A DNA stretch of 64,000 nt from Pandoraea capi (GCF_902459735.1 NZ_CABPRV010000008.1:186001-250000); one strand, 5' to 3'; counted from the stretch's first letter, positions 49,460-58,447 are shown. The notes: generated from the sequence alone by a model not told the origin. Translations and numbers: made by a program.

Positions 49460-49537
49460 GCCAGACGCCCGTCTGGCGATTTGTTGTAATCAAGGATAGG
49501 CGAGAAAAAATTGCAATAAAATATCTTTAATTGCAAT
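49460..49537. promoter_or_regulatory. Operator-like motifs between the FAD dehydrogenase and aldehyde dehydrogenase genes
   Basis: Two elements stand out. GCCAGACG-CC-CGTCTGGC (49460-49477) is a perfect 8-bp inverted repeat. ATTGCAAT, itself a palindrome, occurs at 49510-49517 and again at 49530-49537, twenty bases apart, which puts both on the same helix face. They lie in an AT-rich patch between the two divergent transcription units. Confidence 0.5.
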
Positions 49538-49639
49538 GCGCTCATTTTAGGTGTTTATGCGGATGTGACCCATACGGCGGTCAACGCTCTCGTGAGTTAA
49601 GTGATAATGGCTCCACCCTTCACACGAGGTGCCGTCGAC

Positions 49640-51115
49640 ATGCCCGAAGCTACACACTTCATCGGCAATCAGTGGGTTGCCCCCGCCAAACGCGCCGGGG
49701 TTTCCGCCGCTTCCGCAGGTGCCGCGAACACGGTCATTGCTGTCATCGATCCGTCCGACGGTCAGCCGTTCACCGAAATCGCCCGGGGCGACGCCGAAGA
49801 CATCGACCGTGCCGTGCGCGCGGCACGCGCCGCCTTCGACGGCGACTGGGGCCACATGGCCGCTGCCGAGCGCGGGCGCACGCTATACGCCCTATCGACG
49901 CTGCTCGCCAGACATCAGGAAGAACTCGCGCAACTCGAAGCCCGCGACACCGGCAAGCCGCTCAAGCAGGCGCGCGCCGATGCGGCGGCCATCGTGCGTT
50001 ACTTCGAGTTCTACGCCGGCGCGGCCGACAAGCTCCATGGCGAGACCATTCCCTATCAGCAGGGCTTCACCGTCTTTACGGTGCGCGAGCCGCATGGCGT
50101 GACCGGTCACATCATTCCGTGGAATTACCCGCTGCAAATCTTCGGCCGTAGCGTCGCCGCCGCCCTCGCGACCGGCAACGCCTGTGTCGTCAAACCGGCC
50201 GAAGACGCCTGCCTGTCGCTGCTGCGGGTGGCCGAACTGTCGAAGGAAGCCGGTCTACCTGCGGGCGCGCTCAACATCGTGACGGGCTATGGCGCCGAGG
50301 CCGGCGCCGCGCTCGCCCGGCATCCGGGCATCGACCACATCTCGTTCACCGGCTCGCCCGCGACCGGCACGCTGATCTCGCAGATGGCCGCCGAGCACCA
50401 CACACCGGTCACGCTCGAACTCGGCGGCAAGTCGCCGCAGATCGTCTTCGCCGATGCCGACATGGACGCCGTGCTGCCGGTGGTCGTGAACGCCATCGTG
50501 CAGAACGCCGGGCAGACCTGCTCAGCAGGCAGCCGCCTGCTCGTGCAGCGCGACGCCTACGAAACCGTGCTCGCCCATCTGGCAGACGCGTTCGCACGCC
50601 TGCGCGTGGGACCGTCGCAGGACGATCTCGACCTCGGCCCGCTCATCAATGCCCGTCAGCAGCAACGCGTATGGGACTTCCTGTCCGAAGCGCAGCACGA
50701 CGGCATTGCCGTCATGTCGCAGGGCGAAGTGACCGGCAGCGCCCCCGAAGCGGGGTTCTATCAGGCGCCCACGCTACTGCGCGACGTGCCGGACACGCAT
50801 CGTCTGGCGCGTGAAGAAGTGTTCGGGCCGGTCCTGGCCGCCATGCCGTTCACCGACGAAGCGGATGCCGTGCGTCTGGCCAACGGCACGCCTTACGGGC
50901 TGGCCGCCGGCGTCTGGACGCGCGACGGCGGACGACAGATGCGTCTGGCACGCCACATTCGCGCGGGACAGATCTTCATCAACAACTACGGCGCAGGCGG
51001 CGGCGTGGAGTTGCCCTTCGGCGGCATGAAGCATTCCGGTCACGGTCGTGAGAAAGGCTTCGAAGCGCTTTACGGGTTCACGACGCTCAAGACCGTCGCC
51101 ATCCGGCACGGTTGA
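49640..51115 (+). CDS. NAD(P)-dependent aldehyde dehydrogenase
   Basis: The protein has 491 residues. The catalytic pair is E260 (LELGGKS) and C294 (NAGQTCSAG), 34 residues apart as in the family. Cofactor-binding blocks IIPWNYP and FTGSPATGT and the end LPFGGMKHSGHGREKG are present. It would oxidise an aldehyde to its acid, in the style of betaine or gamma-aminobutyraldehyde dehydrogenases. GAGGTG sets the start at MPEATHF. It is divergent from the FAD dehydrogenase/ABC operon and heads a plus-strand set with an SDR and a transporter. Confidence 0.9.
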   Translation: MPEATHFIGNQWVAPAKRAGVSAASAGAANTVIAVIDPSDGQPFTEIARGDAEDIDRAVRAARAAFDGDWGHMAAAERGRTLYALSTLLARHQEELAQLEARDTGKPLKQARADAAAIVRYFEFYAGAADKLHGETIPYQQGFTVFTVREPHGVTGHIIPWNYPLQIFGRSVAAALATGNACVVKPAEDACLSLLRVAELSKEAGLPAGALNIVTGYGAEAGAALARHPGIDHISFTGSPATGTLISQMAAEHHTPVTLELGGKSPQIVFADADMDAVLPVVVNAIVQNAGQTCSAGSRLLVQRDAYETVLAHLADAFARLRVGPSQDDLDLGPLINARQQQRVWDFLSEAQHDGIAVMSQGEVTGSAPEAGFYQAPTLLRDVPDTHRLAREEVFGPVLAAMPFTDEADAVRLANGTPYGLAAGVWTRDGGRQMRLARHIRAGQIFINNYGAGGGVELPFGGMKHSGHGREKGFEALYGFTTLKTVAIRHG

Positions 51116-51180
51116 TCCGCCGCCCCCGACAGTTCTCAGCATCACGCCACCTGAAATAGTCGCAACGAACAGATCGCAGT

Positions 51181-51246
51181 GAAGCGCCAAAGGCTCCCTG
51201 ACCACCGGGCGCTTCGCGTCGAAAAATGCACATCAGGGACCTTTGG
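51181..51246 (+). promoter_or_regulatory. Two interleaved hairpins in the leader of the SDR gene
   Basis: GAAGCGCC (51181-51188) pairs perfectly with GGCGCTTC (51208-51215). A second, longer pairing joins CCAAAGGCTCCCTGA (51187-51201) to TCAGGGACCTTTGG (51233-51246) with one bulge. The arms interleave, so the two structures compete or form a pseudoknot. The 3' arm of the second runs into the GGAGAC ribosome binding site of the SDR gene. Confidence 0.45.
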
Positions 51247-51255
51247 AGACAAGGC

Positions 51256-52014
51256 ATGCGTTTGCAAGAGAAAGTGGCTATCGTGACAGGCGCCGGATCG
51301 GGATTCGGCGAAGGCATTGCCAGGACGTTCGCACGCGAAGGCGCTGCGGTCATCGTGAACGATCTGAATCGCGAAGCCGGTGAGCGAGTGGCGCGCGAGA
51401 TCGCCGACGCGGGCGGACGCGCCGCGTTCGTGTACGGCGACGTTTCCCTCGAAGGCGATCACGTCACGCTGCTCGACGAAGCCGTAACGCGTTTCGGACG
51501 TCTCGACATCGTGGTCAATAACGCGGGCACCACGCACCGCAACAAGCCGTTGCTCGAAGTCACCGAGGCCGAGTTCGACCGTGTCTATGCGGTAAACGTG
51601 AAAAGCATCTTCTGGAGTGCGCGCGCGGTCATCCCCTATTTCCAGCAGCGCGGCGGTGGCGTGATGATCAACATTGCCTCGACGGCCGGCGTGCGCCCGC
51701 GCCCGGGCCTCGTCTGGTACAACGGCAGCAAAGGCGCCGTGATCACCGCAAGCAAGGCGATGGCCGCCGAATTCGGGCCGCAGAACATTCGCGTGAACTG
51801 CGTCAATCCGGTCATCGGCGACACGGGCCTGACCGCTGAATTCATGGGCGTGCCCAACACGCCCGAGAACCGCGCCAAATTCCTCGCGGGCATTCCGCTG
51901 GGACGCTTCTCCACCCCCCAGGACATCGCCAACGCCTGTCTTTACCTCGCAAGCGACGACGCCGCCTTCATCACCGGCGTGTGCCTCGAAGTCGACGGCG
52001 GGCGCTGCATCTGA
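51256..52014 (+). CDS. Short-chain dehydrogenase/reductase
   Basis: The protein has 252 residues, a classical SDR. The cofactor motif is TGAGSGFGEG, NNAG is at about 90, and the catalytic residues are S142, Y155 and K159 (YNGSKG). The family glycine-rich end LEVDGGRCI is complete. The presence of NDLNR after the second strand suggests NAD preference. The start has GGAGACAAGGC upstream. Together with the aldehyde dehydrogenase it suggests an alcohol-to-aldehyde-to-acid or hydroxy-to-keto step in the local pathway. Confidence 0.92.
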   Translation: MRLQEKVAIVTGAGSGFGEGIARTFAREGAAVIVNDLNREAGERVAREIADAGGRAAFVYGDVSLEGDHVTLLDEAVTRFGRLDIVVNNAGTTHRNKPLLEVTEAEFDRVYAVNVKSIFWSARAVIPYFQQRGGGVMINIASTAGVRPRPGLVWYNGSKGAVITASKAMAAEFGPQNIRVNCVNPVIGDTGLTAEFMGVPNTPENRAKFLAGIPLGRFSTPQDIANACLYLASDDAAFITGVCLEVDGGRCI

Positions 52015-52142
52015 GGCGCGCTGCCCGAGCTCTCCCAACATCCGTACGCCGAAGTTCATTGCGTTTCCAGCAGTCGGTAGCACCCGTAGTTGTCACACAA
52101 ACATAACTAGACAACACCTCGTCAAACCGGAGGAGATTCCGT

Positions 52143-53459
52143 ATGAACAGCGTTCCGACGCCCCCCTCGTCAATGTCCGGCGCCCCCCATGCCGACTTCG
52201 AAGCTGCCACGTACCGCAAGGTCGGCTGGCGGCTGATTCCGTTCCTGCTGCTGTGCTACGTGGTCGCGTATCTCGACCGCGTGAACGTGGGCTTCGCCAA
52301 GTTGCAGATGGTCGGCGACCTGCAATTCTCCGAGACGGTGTTCGGTCTGGGCGCCGGCATCTTCTTCATCGGCTACTTCATCTTCGAAGTGCCCAGCAAC
52401 GTGATCCTGCATCGGGTGGGCGCACGCGTGTGGATCGCGCGCATCATGATCTCGTGGGGCATCATTTCCGGCGCGACGATGTACGTCACCACGCCGTCGA
52501 TGTTCTACGTCATGCGCTTCCTGCTCGGCGTGGCGGAAGCCGGTTTCTTCCCCGGCATCATCCTTTACATCACCTATTGGTACCCGGCCTCGCGACGCGG
52601 GCGCATGACGGCGTGGTTCATGACGGCCGTGGCGCTCTCGGGCCTGATCGGTGGACCGCTCTCGGGCTGGATTCTCAAGGACATGAGCGGCGTGAACGGT
52701 CTGGCCGGATGGCAGTGGATGTTCCTGCTCGAAGCGATTCCGTCGGTCGTGATCGGCATTGCCGTGCTGTTCGTGCTCAACGACCGGATTCGCGATGCCA
52801 AATGGCTGAACGATGACGAGAAGGCGCTGCTCGAACGCAACATCGCGAGCGACGTACTGACCAAGGAAGACCTGCCGCTGCGTCAGGTCTTCTCCAGCCC
52901 GCGCGTGTGGATGATGAGCCTCATCTACTTCTCGTTCGTGATCGGCCTGTATGGCGTGGGCTTCTGGCTGCCGACGATCATCAAGAGCACCGGCGTGACG
53001 GACCCGTTGCAGATCGGGCTGCTCACCGCGATTCCGTACTTCTTCGCGGTGATCGCGATGGTGCTTGTGGGGCGTCGCTCGGATCTGCGCGGCGAGCGTC
53101 GCTGGCACATCGCGATTCCGGCGTTCCTCGGCGCCATCGGCCTGTTCCTCTCGACGGTGTGGAGCCACAACACGCAACTCGCAATGGTCGCGCTCACGCT
53201 CGCCACGATGGGCATCATGATCGTGCTGCCGTTGTTCTGGAGCCTGCCCACGGCATTTCTCGGCGGCACGGCGGCCGCCGCAGGCATCGCGATGATCAAC
53301 TCGCTGGGCAATCTGGCCGGGTTCGTGGGCCCCTATCTCATCGGCTTCCTCAAGGACGCGACCCAAAGCACCAACAGCGGCATGTTCCTGCTCACCGTGT
53401 TCATGATTCTGGGCGGGTTGCTGACGCTGGCGGTCCCGGCCCGATTGGTCAATCAGTAG
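52143..53459 (+). CDS. MFS transporter, anion:cation symporter (ACS) family
   Basis: The protein has 438 residues with twelve predicted helices. Typical ACS features are YLDRVNVGFAKLQM at the end of helix 1, the RFLLGVAEAGFFPG segment of helix 4, and ITYWYPASRRGRMTAWFM. These permeases import hexuronates, phthalate-like or other organic anions with protons. A very strong GGAGGAGA precedes the ATG. It ends the catabolic cluster, offering a second uptake route beside the ABC transporter. Confidence 0.9.
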   Translation: MNSVPTPPSSMSGAPHADFEAATYRKVGWRLIPFLLLCYVVAYLDRVNVGFAKLQMVGDLQFSETVFGLGAGIFFIGYFIFEVPSNVILHRVGARVWIARIMISWGIISGATMYVTTPSMFYVMRFLLGVAEAGFFPGIILYITYWYPASRRGRMTAWFMTAVALSGLIGGPLSGWILKDMSGVNGLAGWQWMFLLEAIPSVVIGIAVLFVLNDRIRDAKWLNDDEKALLERNIASDVLTKEDLPLRQVFSSPRVWMMSLIYFSFVIGLYGVGFWLPTIIKSTGVTDPLQIGLLTAIPYFFAVIAMVLVGRRSDLRGERRWHIAIPAFLGAIGLFLSTVWSHNTQLAMVALTLATMGIMIVLPLFWSLPTAFLGGTAAAAGIAMINSLGNLAGFVGPYLIGFLKDATQSTNSGMFLLTVFMILGGLLTLAVPARLVNQ

Positions 53460-53583
53460 CCGTGCCTGTCGGCACGACACGCAGTTCGCTTGTCGAAACG
53501 GCGTCTTGATCGTCGAGACCGAGACGCCACAGGGCGACTGGCCGGGTCGCCACGGTGGGAGTAACATGTTTGCCAGGAATCAG

Positions 53584-53614
53584 GCCGTCCCCGCTCGGGA
53601 CGGCTTGTTTTTTT
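53584..53614 (+). terminator. Rho-independent terminator after the ACS transporter gene
   Basis: The stem GCCGTCCC / GGGACGGC with a five-base loop is followed by TTG and seven T. It lies 125 bases after the stop and closes the plus-strand catabolic unit. Confidence 0.88.
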
Positions 53615-53662
53615 GCTCCCTGAGCGATTGCCTCCCCTGCCCCCTACGCTTCGCAGATTCGC

Positions 53663-55174
53663 ATGCCCGCCAACGACTCACAGACGACGCCGGCCGGCGT
53701 CTCGCTCACGCCCAACGAGGTCAAGTCGATCCTCACCGGCTTGCTGCTCATCATGTTTCTCGGCTCGCTCGACCAGACCATCGTCGCGCCCGCCTTGCCG
53801 ACCATTGCCCGAGACCTCGGCAGCTTCGATGCGGTCTCATGGGTCGTCACGGCCTACCTGCTGTCGTCGACGGCGATTACGCCCATCGTCGGCAAACTCT
53901 CCGACCTGTTCGGGCGACGCGTCGTGATCGCCGTGAGCGTCACCGTCTTTCTCGTGGGCTCGGTGCTGTGTGCGCTCGCGCCCAGCATGCTCGCGCTGAT
54001 TCTTGCACGCGGGGTCCAGGGGTTGGGCGGCGGCGGATTGATCGCGCTGTCGAACACGGTGATTGCGGATATCGTTTCGCCACGCGAGCGCGGCCGCTAT
54101 CAGGGCTATATCTCGGGGATGTTCGCAGTCTCCGGCGTGGCCGGGCCCGTCACGGGCGGCGTGTTCGCCCAGTACCTCAACTGGACGCTCATCTTCTGGA
54201 TCAACATTCCGCTCGGTCTGCTCGCCATCTATCTGAGCGACCGCGCGCTGCGACGTCTGCCGCGTCGCGAGGGCAAGCCGAGCATCGACTATCTCGGCTC
54301 GCTACTGCTGATCGTCGCCACCGTCTGCCTGCTGCTCGCGCTCACGTGGGGCGGGCATCGCTATGCGTGGGTGTCGGCGGAAATCGGTGGATTGGTCGTG
54401 GCCGCCGTGGTGATCGGCGCCGTGTTCCTGCGGCATCAACGTACGGTGCGCGAACCGTTGTTGCCCGTTGCGCTCCTCGCCAATCCCGTGTTTCGCATGA
54501 CCTCGACGATGGCCGTGCTGGTGATGATGGTCAACATCAGCATCGGCATCTATGTGCCGCTCTATCTGCAACTGCAACGTGGTGAATCGGCCAGCAGTTC
54601 CGGGCTGATGCTGATATTGCCGCTGCTCGGTATCGTGGTCGGCGCGCTCAGCGCCGGGCATTACATGCGCAAGACGGGGCACTACAAGCGGCCGCCGCAG
54701 ATCGGCCTGCCGGTGGCATTTATCGGACTCGCGGTCATCACTGCCGGCGTACAGTCGCTGCCGCTCACGGTCATCGGCATCTGTCTCGGGTTGGTCGGGA
54801 TCGGGTTCGGCTCTGCGATGCCGGTCATGACGGTGGCCACACAGAACGCCGTGGCGCCGCGCGACATCGGCATTGCCACGGCAGCGCATGCGTTCTTCCG
54901 CGCGCTGGGCGGCATGATCGGTGTCGCAATGTTCGGCGCGCTGATCGTCGGCCTGCTGGTCTCCGGCGACGACGGTAGCGCTCCGCGCGAACTCACCGAC
55001 TTCCTGCGCCCCGGCGGCGCCCCGGCCGGGATGACGGAACACCTGCGGATCGCCTTCGGCGCGTTCTTCGGCGGCAGTGCACTGATCGCCGCGCTGGCGA
55101 TCGTCGCGCTGGGCCGTCTGCCGGAAATTCCGCTGCGTCAAAGCTCCGGGAACGAAGCCTCGGCCATCGAGTAA
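53663..55174 (+). CDS. MFS drug exporter, DHA2 (EmrB/QacA) family
   Basis: The protein has 503 residues with fourteen predicted helices. Family marks are LDQTIVAPALPTIARDLG in helix 1, GKLSDLFGRR between helices 2 and 3, and the antiporter motif C segment GVAGPVTGGVFAQYLNW. DHA2 proteins extrude toxic organic compounds against a proton gradient from the inner membrane. No EmrA-like adaptor or TetR regulator adjoins it, so it probably works alone. Confidence 0.9.
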   Translation: MPANDSQTTPAGVSLTPNEVKSILTGLLLIMFLGSLDQTIVAPALPTIARDLGSFDAVSWVVTAYLLSSTAITPIVGKLSDLFGRRVVIAVSVTVFLVGSVLCALAPSMLALILARGVQGLGGGGLIALSNTVIADIVSPRERGRYQGYISGMFAVSGVAGPVTGGVFAQYLNWTLIFWINIPLGLLAIYLSDRALRRLPRREGKPSIDYLGSLLLIVATVCLLLALTWGGHRYAWVSAEIGGLVVAAVVIGAVFLRHQRTVREPLLPVALLANPVFRMTSTMAVLVMMVNISIGIYVPLYLQLQRGESASSSGLMLILPLLGIVVGALSAGHYMRKTGHYKRPPQIGLPVAFIGLAVITAGVQSLPLTVIGICLGLVGIGFGSAMPVMTVATQNAVAPRDIGIATAAHAFFRALGGMIGVAMFGALIVGLLVSGDDGSAPRELTDFLRPGGAPAGMTEHLRIAFGAFFGGSALIAALAIVALGRLPEIPLRQSSGNEASAIE

Positions 55175-55352
55175 GACGCGTCGGATCGCCTGGCGTCGAT
55201 CTGAAAAATCATTTCAAGCCCTTCCCACGCGGGGATTTGCAGGTATCGCTCATCCCCGTGCCGTTCTCCGCAATTCGCCGACATTCCCCAAAGTGGTTCA
55301 TCGATAGCCGCCTCACTGTGAGCACTCCTTTCCACGCATCAAGGAGTTCGTC

Positions 55353-56570
55353 ATGGGCGGCACTGGACCACTATCGAGGGCAAAGCCTACGAATCACGTG
55401 CAGTATTCGACATTCGCACCGCAATCGACCGGACAATCATCGGCAGCGGCCGGGACGTCTCAGGCGATTCAGCGCGATCTCAACGCCGTGCGTTCCGCTT
55501 CGCCGGGTTCGACCACGTCAGGCAGCTTCCTCTCCAACATCACGCAACGTGTTTTCGGCACGAAGACGTCCCCCTTCTGCACACCGGACTCGTCAGCGGC
55601 GGAGAAAGCCGCAGCGCGTGCACGCGGTGCCGACACGTTGGCCAAACTCCCGCCGATCCATCAAATGACCGGTGCGGTGTCGGCGTCTCCCACCTCCCAG
55701 CCCATGACACTGGGCGACTTGCTCAACGTCACGCAGGCAAACCGCTATGAAGTATGGCTTTGTCTGACCCACCGGGAAGCCGGTCCAGGCGATACCATGG
55801 CGCCCCCCAAACTGGCGGCATTCGCGAACGCCATCGACCTCTTGCAGGAAGATCATCGACCGCCCGCAGCGGAATTCGTGATCTCGTATCTGCACAACTT
55901 CTACGTCGCCATTGGCAAGCCCGGCGAGTTGGCGACGTATGTCGGCCAGATTTTCAGCGGCATGAAACAACGGGCGAGCGCAACGCCATTGATCGAGGCC
56001 TTTTTCCGACAAACCGCGACCGTATTCGGCAACAAGCAGCATCTGGTCGCGTGGGGAATACAGCGAAATCTCACGGGCTTTAGCACGGCCGACGCCGACA
56101 AGCTTTGGCGCGCTACCGCCATCTGGAAGCTTGAATACATGCGCGCCGAGCAGCGTTACGACGGGTGGACGAAAGCCTTTGAGCGGCTGGATCGCCAATC
56201 CATCGCGTCGACTATCGCCGACATCGCCCTTCACGCCAACGCGATCACACTGATCCCCGAAGGCGAAAACCGCCACCTGGCGGCCAGTCAGCTGGCCAGG
56301 CGCCTGATCGCATCGGCGACGCCATGCGCAACGCCCGCTGCCAGAATTGCGTTCGTTCATGAGGGACTGGCGATGATCGACGACAACGCGGTCCGGGCAG
56401 ACGTTGCCGAAGGACTCATCGAGCACGCACGAGCAGACCGCTCGGCGGCTCAGGAATACATTCATCGCGCCATCTCCGACCGATTCGACTTGTTCGATCC
56501 GGGCACCGGATTCCATCTGCAAAGCGTGCTCAAACGCCTGAACCCGTCGGCCCAATCAGAAAAGCCCTGA
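55353..56570 (+). CDS. Uncharacterised protein with Ser/Thr-rich N terminus (first of three)
   Basis: I do not recognise this 405-residue protein. It has no signal peptide and no membrane helix. Residues 1-60 are Ser/Thr/Gln/Gly-rich and look disordered. Residues 120-400 look mostly helical, with motifs such as FVISYLHNFYVAIGKPGELATYVGQIF and, near the end, FDLFDPGTGFHLQSVLKRL. ATCAAGGAG lies just before the ATG, so it is well translated. A disordered polar N terminus without Sec signal is what type III effectors show, but no secretion gene or hrp-type box was found nearby. The next gene has a similar layout. Confidence 0.7.
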   Translation: MGGTGPLSRAKPTNHVQYSTFAPQSTGQSSAAAGTSQAIQRDLNAVRSASPGSTTSGSFLSNITQRVFGTKTSPFCTPDSSAAEKAAARARGADTLAKLPPIHQMTGAVSASPTSQPMTLGDLLNVTQANRYEVWLCLTHREAGPGDTMAPPKLAAFANAIDLLQEDHRPPAAEFVISYLHNFYVAIGKPGELATYVGQIFSGMKQRASATPLIEAFFRQTATVFGNKQHLVAWGIQRNLTGFSTADADKLWRATAIWKLEYMRAEQRYDGWTKAFERLDRQSIASTIADIALHANAITLIPEGENRHLAASQLARRLIASATPCATPAARIAFVHEGLAMIDDNAVRADVAEGLIEHARADRSAAQEYIHRAISDRFDLFDPGTGFHLQSVLKRLNPSAQSEKP

Positions 56571-56631
56571 CACGAGCGGCAAAGTCTCACGCCGGACAAC
56601 CCGGCACAGTGCGGGCTCCTTCACGATCTGT

Positions 56632-56637
56632 CAGGAG
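56632..56637 (+). promoter_or_regulatory. Ribosome binding site that fixes a TTG start
   Basis: CAGGAG lies six bases before the TTG at 56644. No ATG in the same frame has a comparable site, so it decides the start of the second uncharacterised gene. Confidence 0.6.
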
Positions 56638-56643
56638 TCCGCA

Positions 56644-58083
56644 TTGTTTCCTTCTTCACGTCTGACTCACACCGCATTGCCGGTCGATGCCACCACGACG
56701 TGCAACACGACATCGACGTCGACCACTTGGGTGACGACCGTGCCCCCCTCAAACTCCCCAACATCTACGACGCCCTCGCGCTCCCTTTTCCCTCACGATT
56801 TCTGGCAAGCGTTTCAGGCCCCCCTCAGCCCACCGGCGATGCGCCCCACTGACGACACACTGCCCGCAGTGCCGTCGCCACCTCTCATGGCGTCGCAGCC
56901 ATCGTTGGGCCTTGCGGCCAGCGATTGGCGCGTCGACTTCACTGGCCTGTTCGAACTCCCGTTGTCGACCGACGACGCCACGAGCGTGACGCGCCCTGCC
57001 ATCGGCAAGCGCGACTTCGCTACGGCCCTCGGTGGCGACGACGCCACCCACGCAGCGCACTGGAAGCGTCTGTCCGCCCTGCGCGAGATCCCGGCGCTCG
57101 ACCCCAGGCCATCGACCTCGGGCATGCGTTATCGCACCGGTCCGTCGATTCCGGAGCCTGTGCTGCGTAAGGCCCTGCTTGTGCTCGGCGATCCCGCTGC
57201 GCAGGCCCCCGACTGGTTTGCCACGCTGGCATCGCGCGCCGTCGATGTCGTGCTCGACAAGGGGCACTACGCCGACGCCCGTCATCTGCTCGAAGGGCTG
57301 TTGCGACGTCTGGAGACCGATCAGGCGCTTGCGCATTGGACCACGGCGTTCGAGCGCGTTGTCGCACTCGCGTTGCGCTTCGAGGCGCGTACGGAGGATG
57401 CCGCGCGCGCCATGCTGCTCACTTGCAGCAAGACGTCAGGCGACGGCGCCCAGACGCTGGCGCAAGCGTCGACGAATGCCAGCATCGAACATCTGGTGGC
57501 GCACCGGCTCCATGCGATTGCGGATGGACCAGCCGACGGGCGCGCGAGCGAATGGCGCGACTTGCTAGACGGCATGCAGCGCTCGAGAGCGTGCACGACG
57601 GCGCAACGTCTCGTGCCCCTCGCACGCTTCATCGGCTTGCTGAACGAGGCGGAGCAGACGCCTGCGGCCATGGCGCTCGTCGAGGCGGCATGCACGTTCG
57701 CCGGTCACGGCGGCTGGCGCGAACTGGCGTCCGAACTGCTCGGGGCGGTGCCGTCCGGCGAAATGGCGGCGATTGCACGCTCCCTCACGAGCAGCGACCG
57801 GCGTATGTTTGCCGACGACGTAAAAGCCGTCGTCGAAGCCATCTCGGAACGCATCGACCGCCTGTCCGACGACGACACGCGAGCGCTCATCGAACATCTC
57901 GAACCGATCGTCATGATGCGCGGTGATTTCGACTATCTGGTCTTCGGGCCGGACGAGTGCGCCCAGATGCTCGACGACCTGCGCACGACATGCCGCCGCC
58001 GGGGCTTCGACGATCTGACGAGCCAACTGGACACAACCCTCGAAGCGGTCTGCGACGAGTACAAGCGCACGATGATGGACTGA
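56644..58083 (+). CDS. Uncharacterised protein with Ser/Thr/Pro-rich N terminus (second of three)
   Basis: I do not recognise this 479-residue protein, which starts at TTG. The first 100 or so residues are Ser/Thr/Pro-rich and probably disordered. The rest looks like helical repeats (VDVVLDKGHYADARHLLEGLL; VALALRFEARTEDAARAML). There is no signal peptide or membrane helix. Near the C terminus FDYLVFGPDECAQMLDDLR loosely resembles FDLFDPGTGFHLQSVLKRL of the preceding protein, so the two may be distant duplicates; that is a weak visual match. A hairpin follows the gene. It may be an effector or a surface-independent cytoplasmic scaffold; function unknown. Confidence 0.7.
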   Translation: MFPSSRLTHTALPVDATTTCNTTSTSTTWVTTVPPSNSPTSTTPSRSLFPHDFWQAFQAPLSPPAMRPTDDTLPAVPSPPLMASQPSLGLAASDWRVDFTGLFELPLSTDDATSVTRPAIGKRDFATALGGDDATHAAHWKRLSALREIPALDPRPSTSGMRYRTGPSIPEPVLRKALLVLGDPAAQAPDWFATLASRAVDVVLDKGHYADARHLLEGLLRRLETDQALAHWTTAFERVVALALRFEARTEDAARAMLLTCSKTSGDGAQTLAQASTNASIEHLVAHRLHAIADGPADGRASEWRDLLDGMQRSRACTTAQRLVPLARFIGLLNEAEQTPAAMALVEAACTFAGHGGWRELASELLGAVPSGEMAAIARSLTSSDRRMFADDVKAVVEAISERIDRLSDDDTRALIEHLEPIVMMRGDFDYLVFGPDECAQMLDDLRTTCRRRGFDDLTSQLDTTLEAVCDEYKRTMMD

Positions 58084-58106
58084 CCGCGCTACCGTACGGT
58101 TCATCG

Positions 58107-58132
58107 CGACACCCGCATCGACGCGGGTGTCG
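58107..58132 (+). terminator. Hairpin after the second uncharacterised gene
   Basis: A perfect 10-bp stem (CGACACCCGC / GCGGGTGTCG) with loop ATCGAC lies 23 bases after the stop. A weak T-rich stretch follows. Confidence 0.55.
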
Positions 58133-58237
58133 GTTGTGATTTCCCCTCACGCCGTTCACTCGAACGGATTGTGAAAGACGCGCCTGCGAGGTGTGTCGCA
58201 CAGTACACAGTTCGCCCCCATCAAGGAGAGACTTATC

Positions 58238-58447
58238 GTGCCGCCCGTAACCGGTCCCTCAGACGCTCGCCGGACACCGTCCAACGTCAACGAGACGCGC
58301 CAGGCGCCAACCGACAGTCGCCCGTCGGCAAACACCAGACACACGTTCTCAATCGATTTCAACAATGCCCACCATAGTGCCTTTGCATTGGGGTCAGGCC
58401 CGGGCGCGGCGTTGACGACTGACACGCCATCGTTGCATTCGCCATAA
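58238..58447 (+). CDS. Small uncharacterised protein (third of three)
   Basis: The GTG start has ATCAAGGAGA nine bases upstream, almost the same leader as the first gene of the trio. The product would be 69 residues, Ser/Thr/Pro/Asn-rich with no hydrophobic segment (for example NTRHTFSIDFNNAHHSAF). Nothing else supports coding, but the ribosome binding site and the hairpin right after its stop do. It could be a truncated relative of the two larger neighbours, keeping only the disordered N-terminal kind of sequence. Confidence 0.45.
   Translation: MPPVTGPSDARRTPSNVNETRQAPTDSRPSANTRHTFSIDFNNAHHSAFALGSGPGAALTTDTPSLHSP

Noticed and set aside
47612-49489. A 625-codon plus-strand frame opposite the FAD dehydrogenase
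   Set aside because: Shadow frame with no domain; the minus-strand gene has all family motifs.
55175-55352. hrp/PIP-type box (TTCG-N16-TTCG) before the unrecognised trio
   Set aside because: A TTCG is present, but no second one stands at the required distance.
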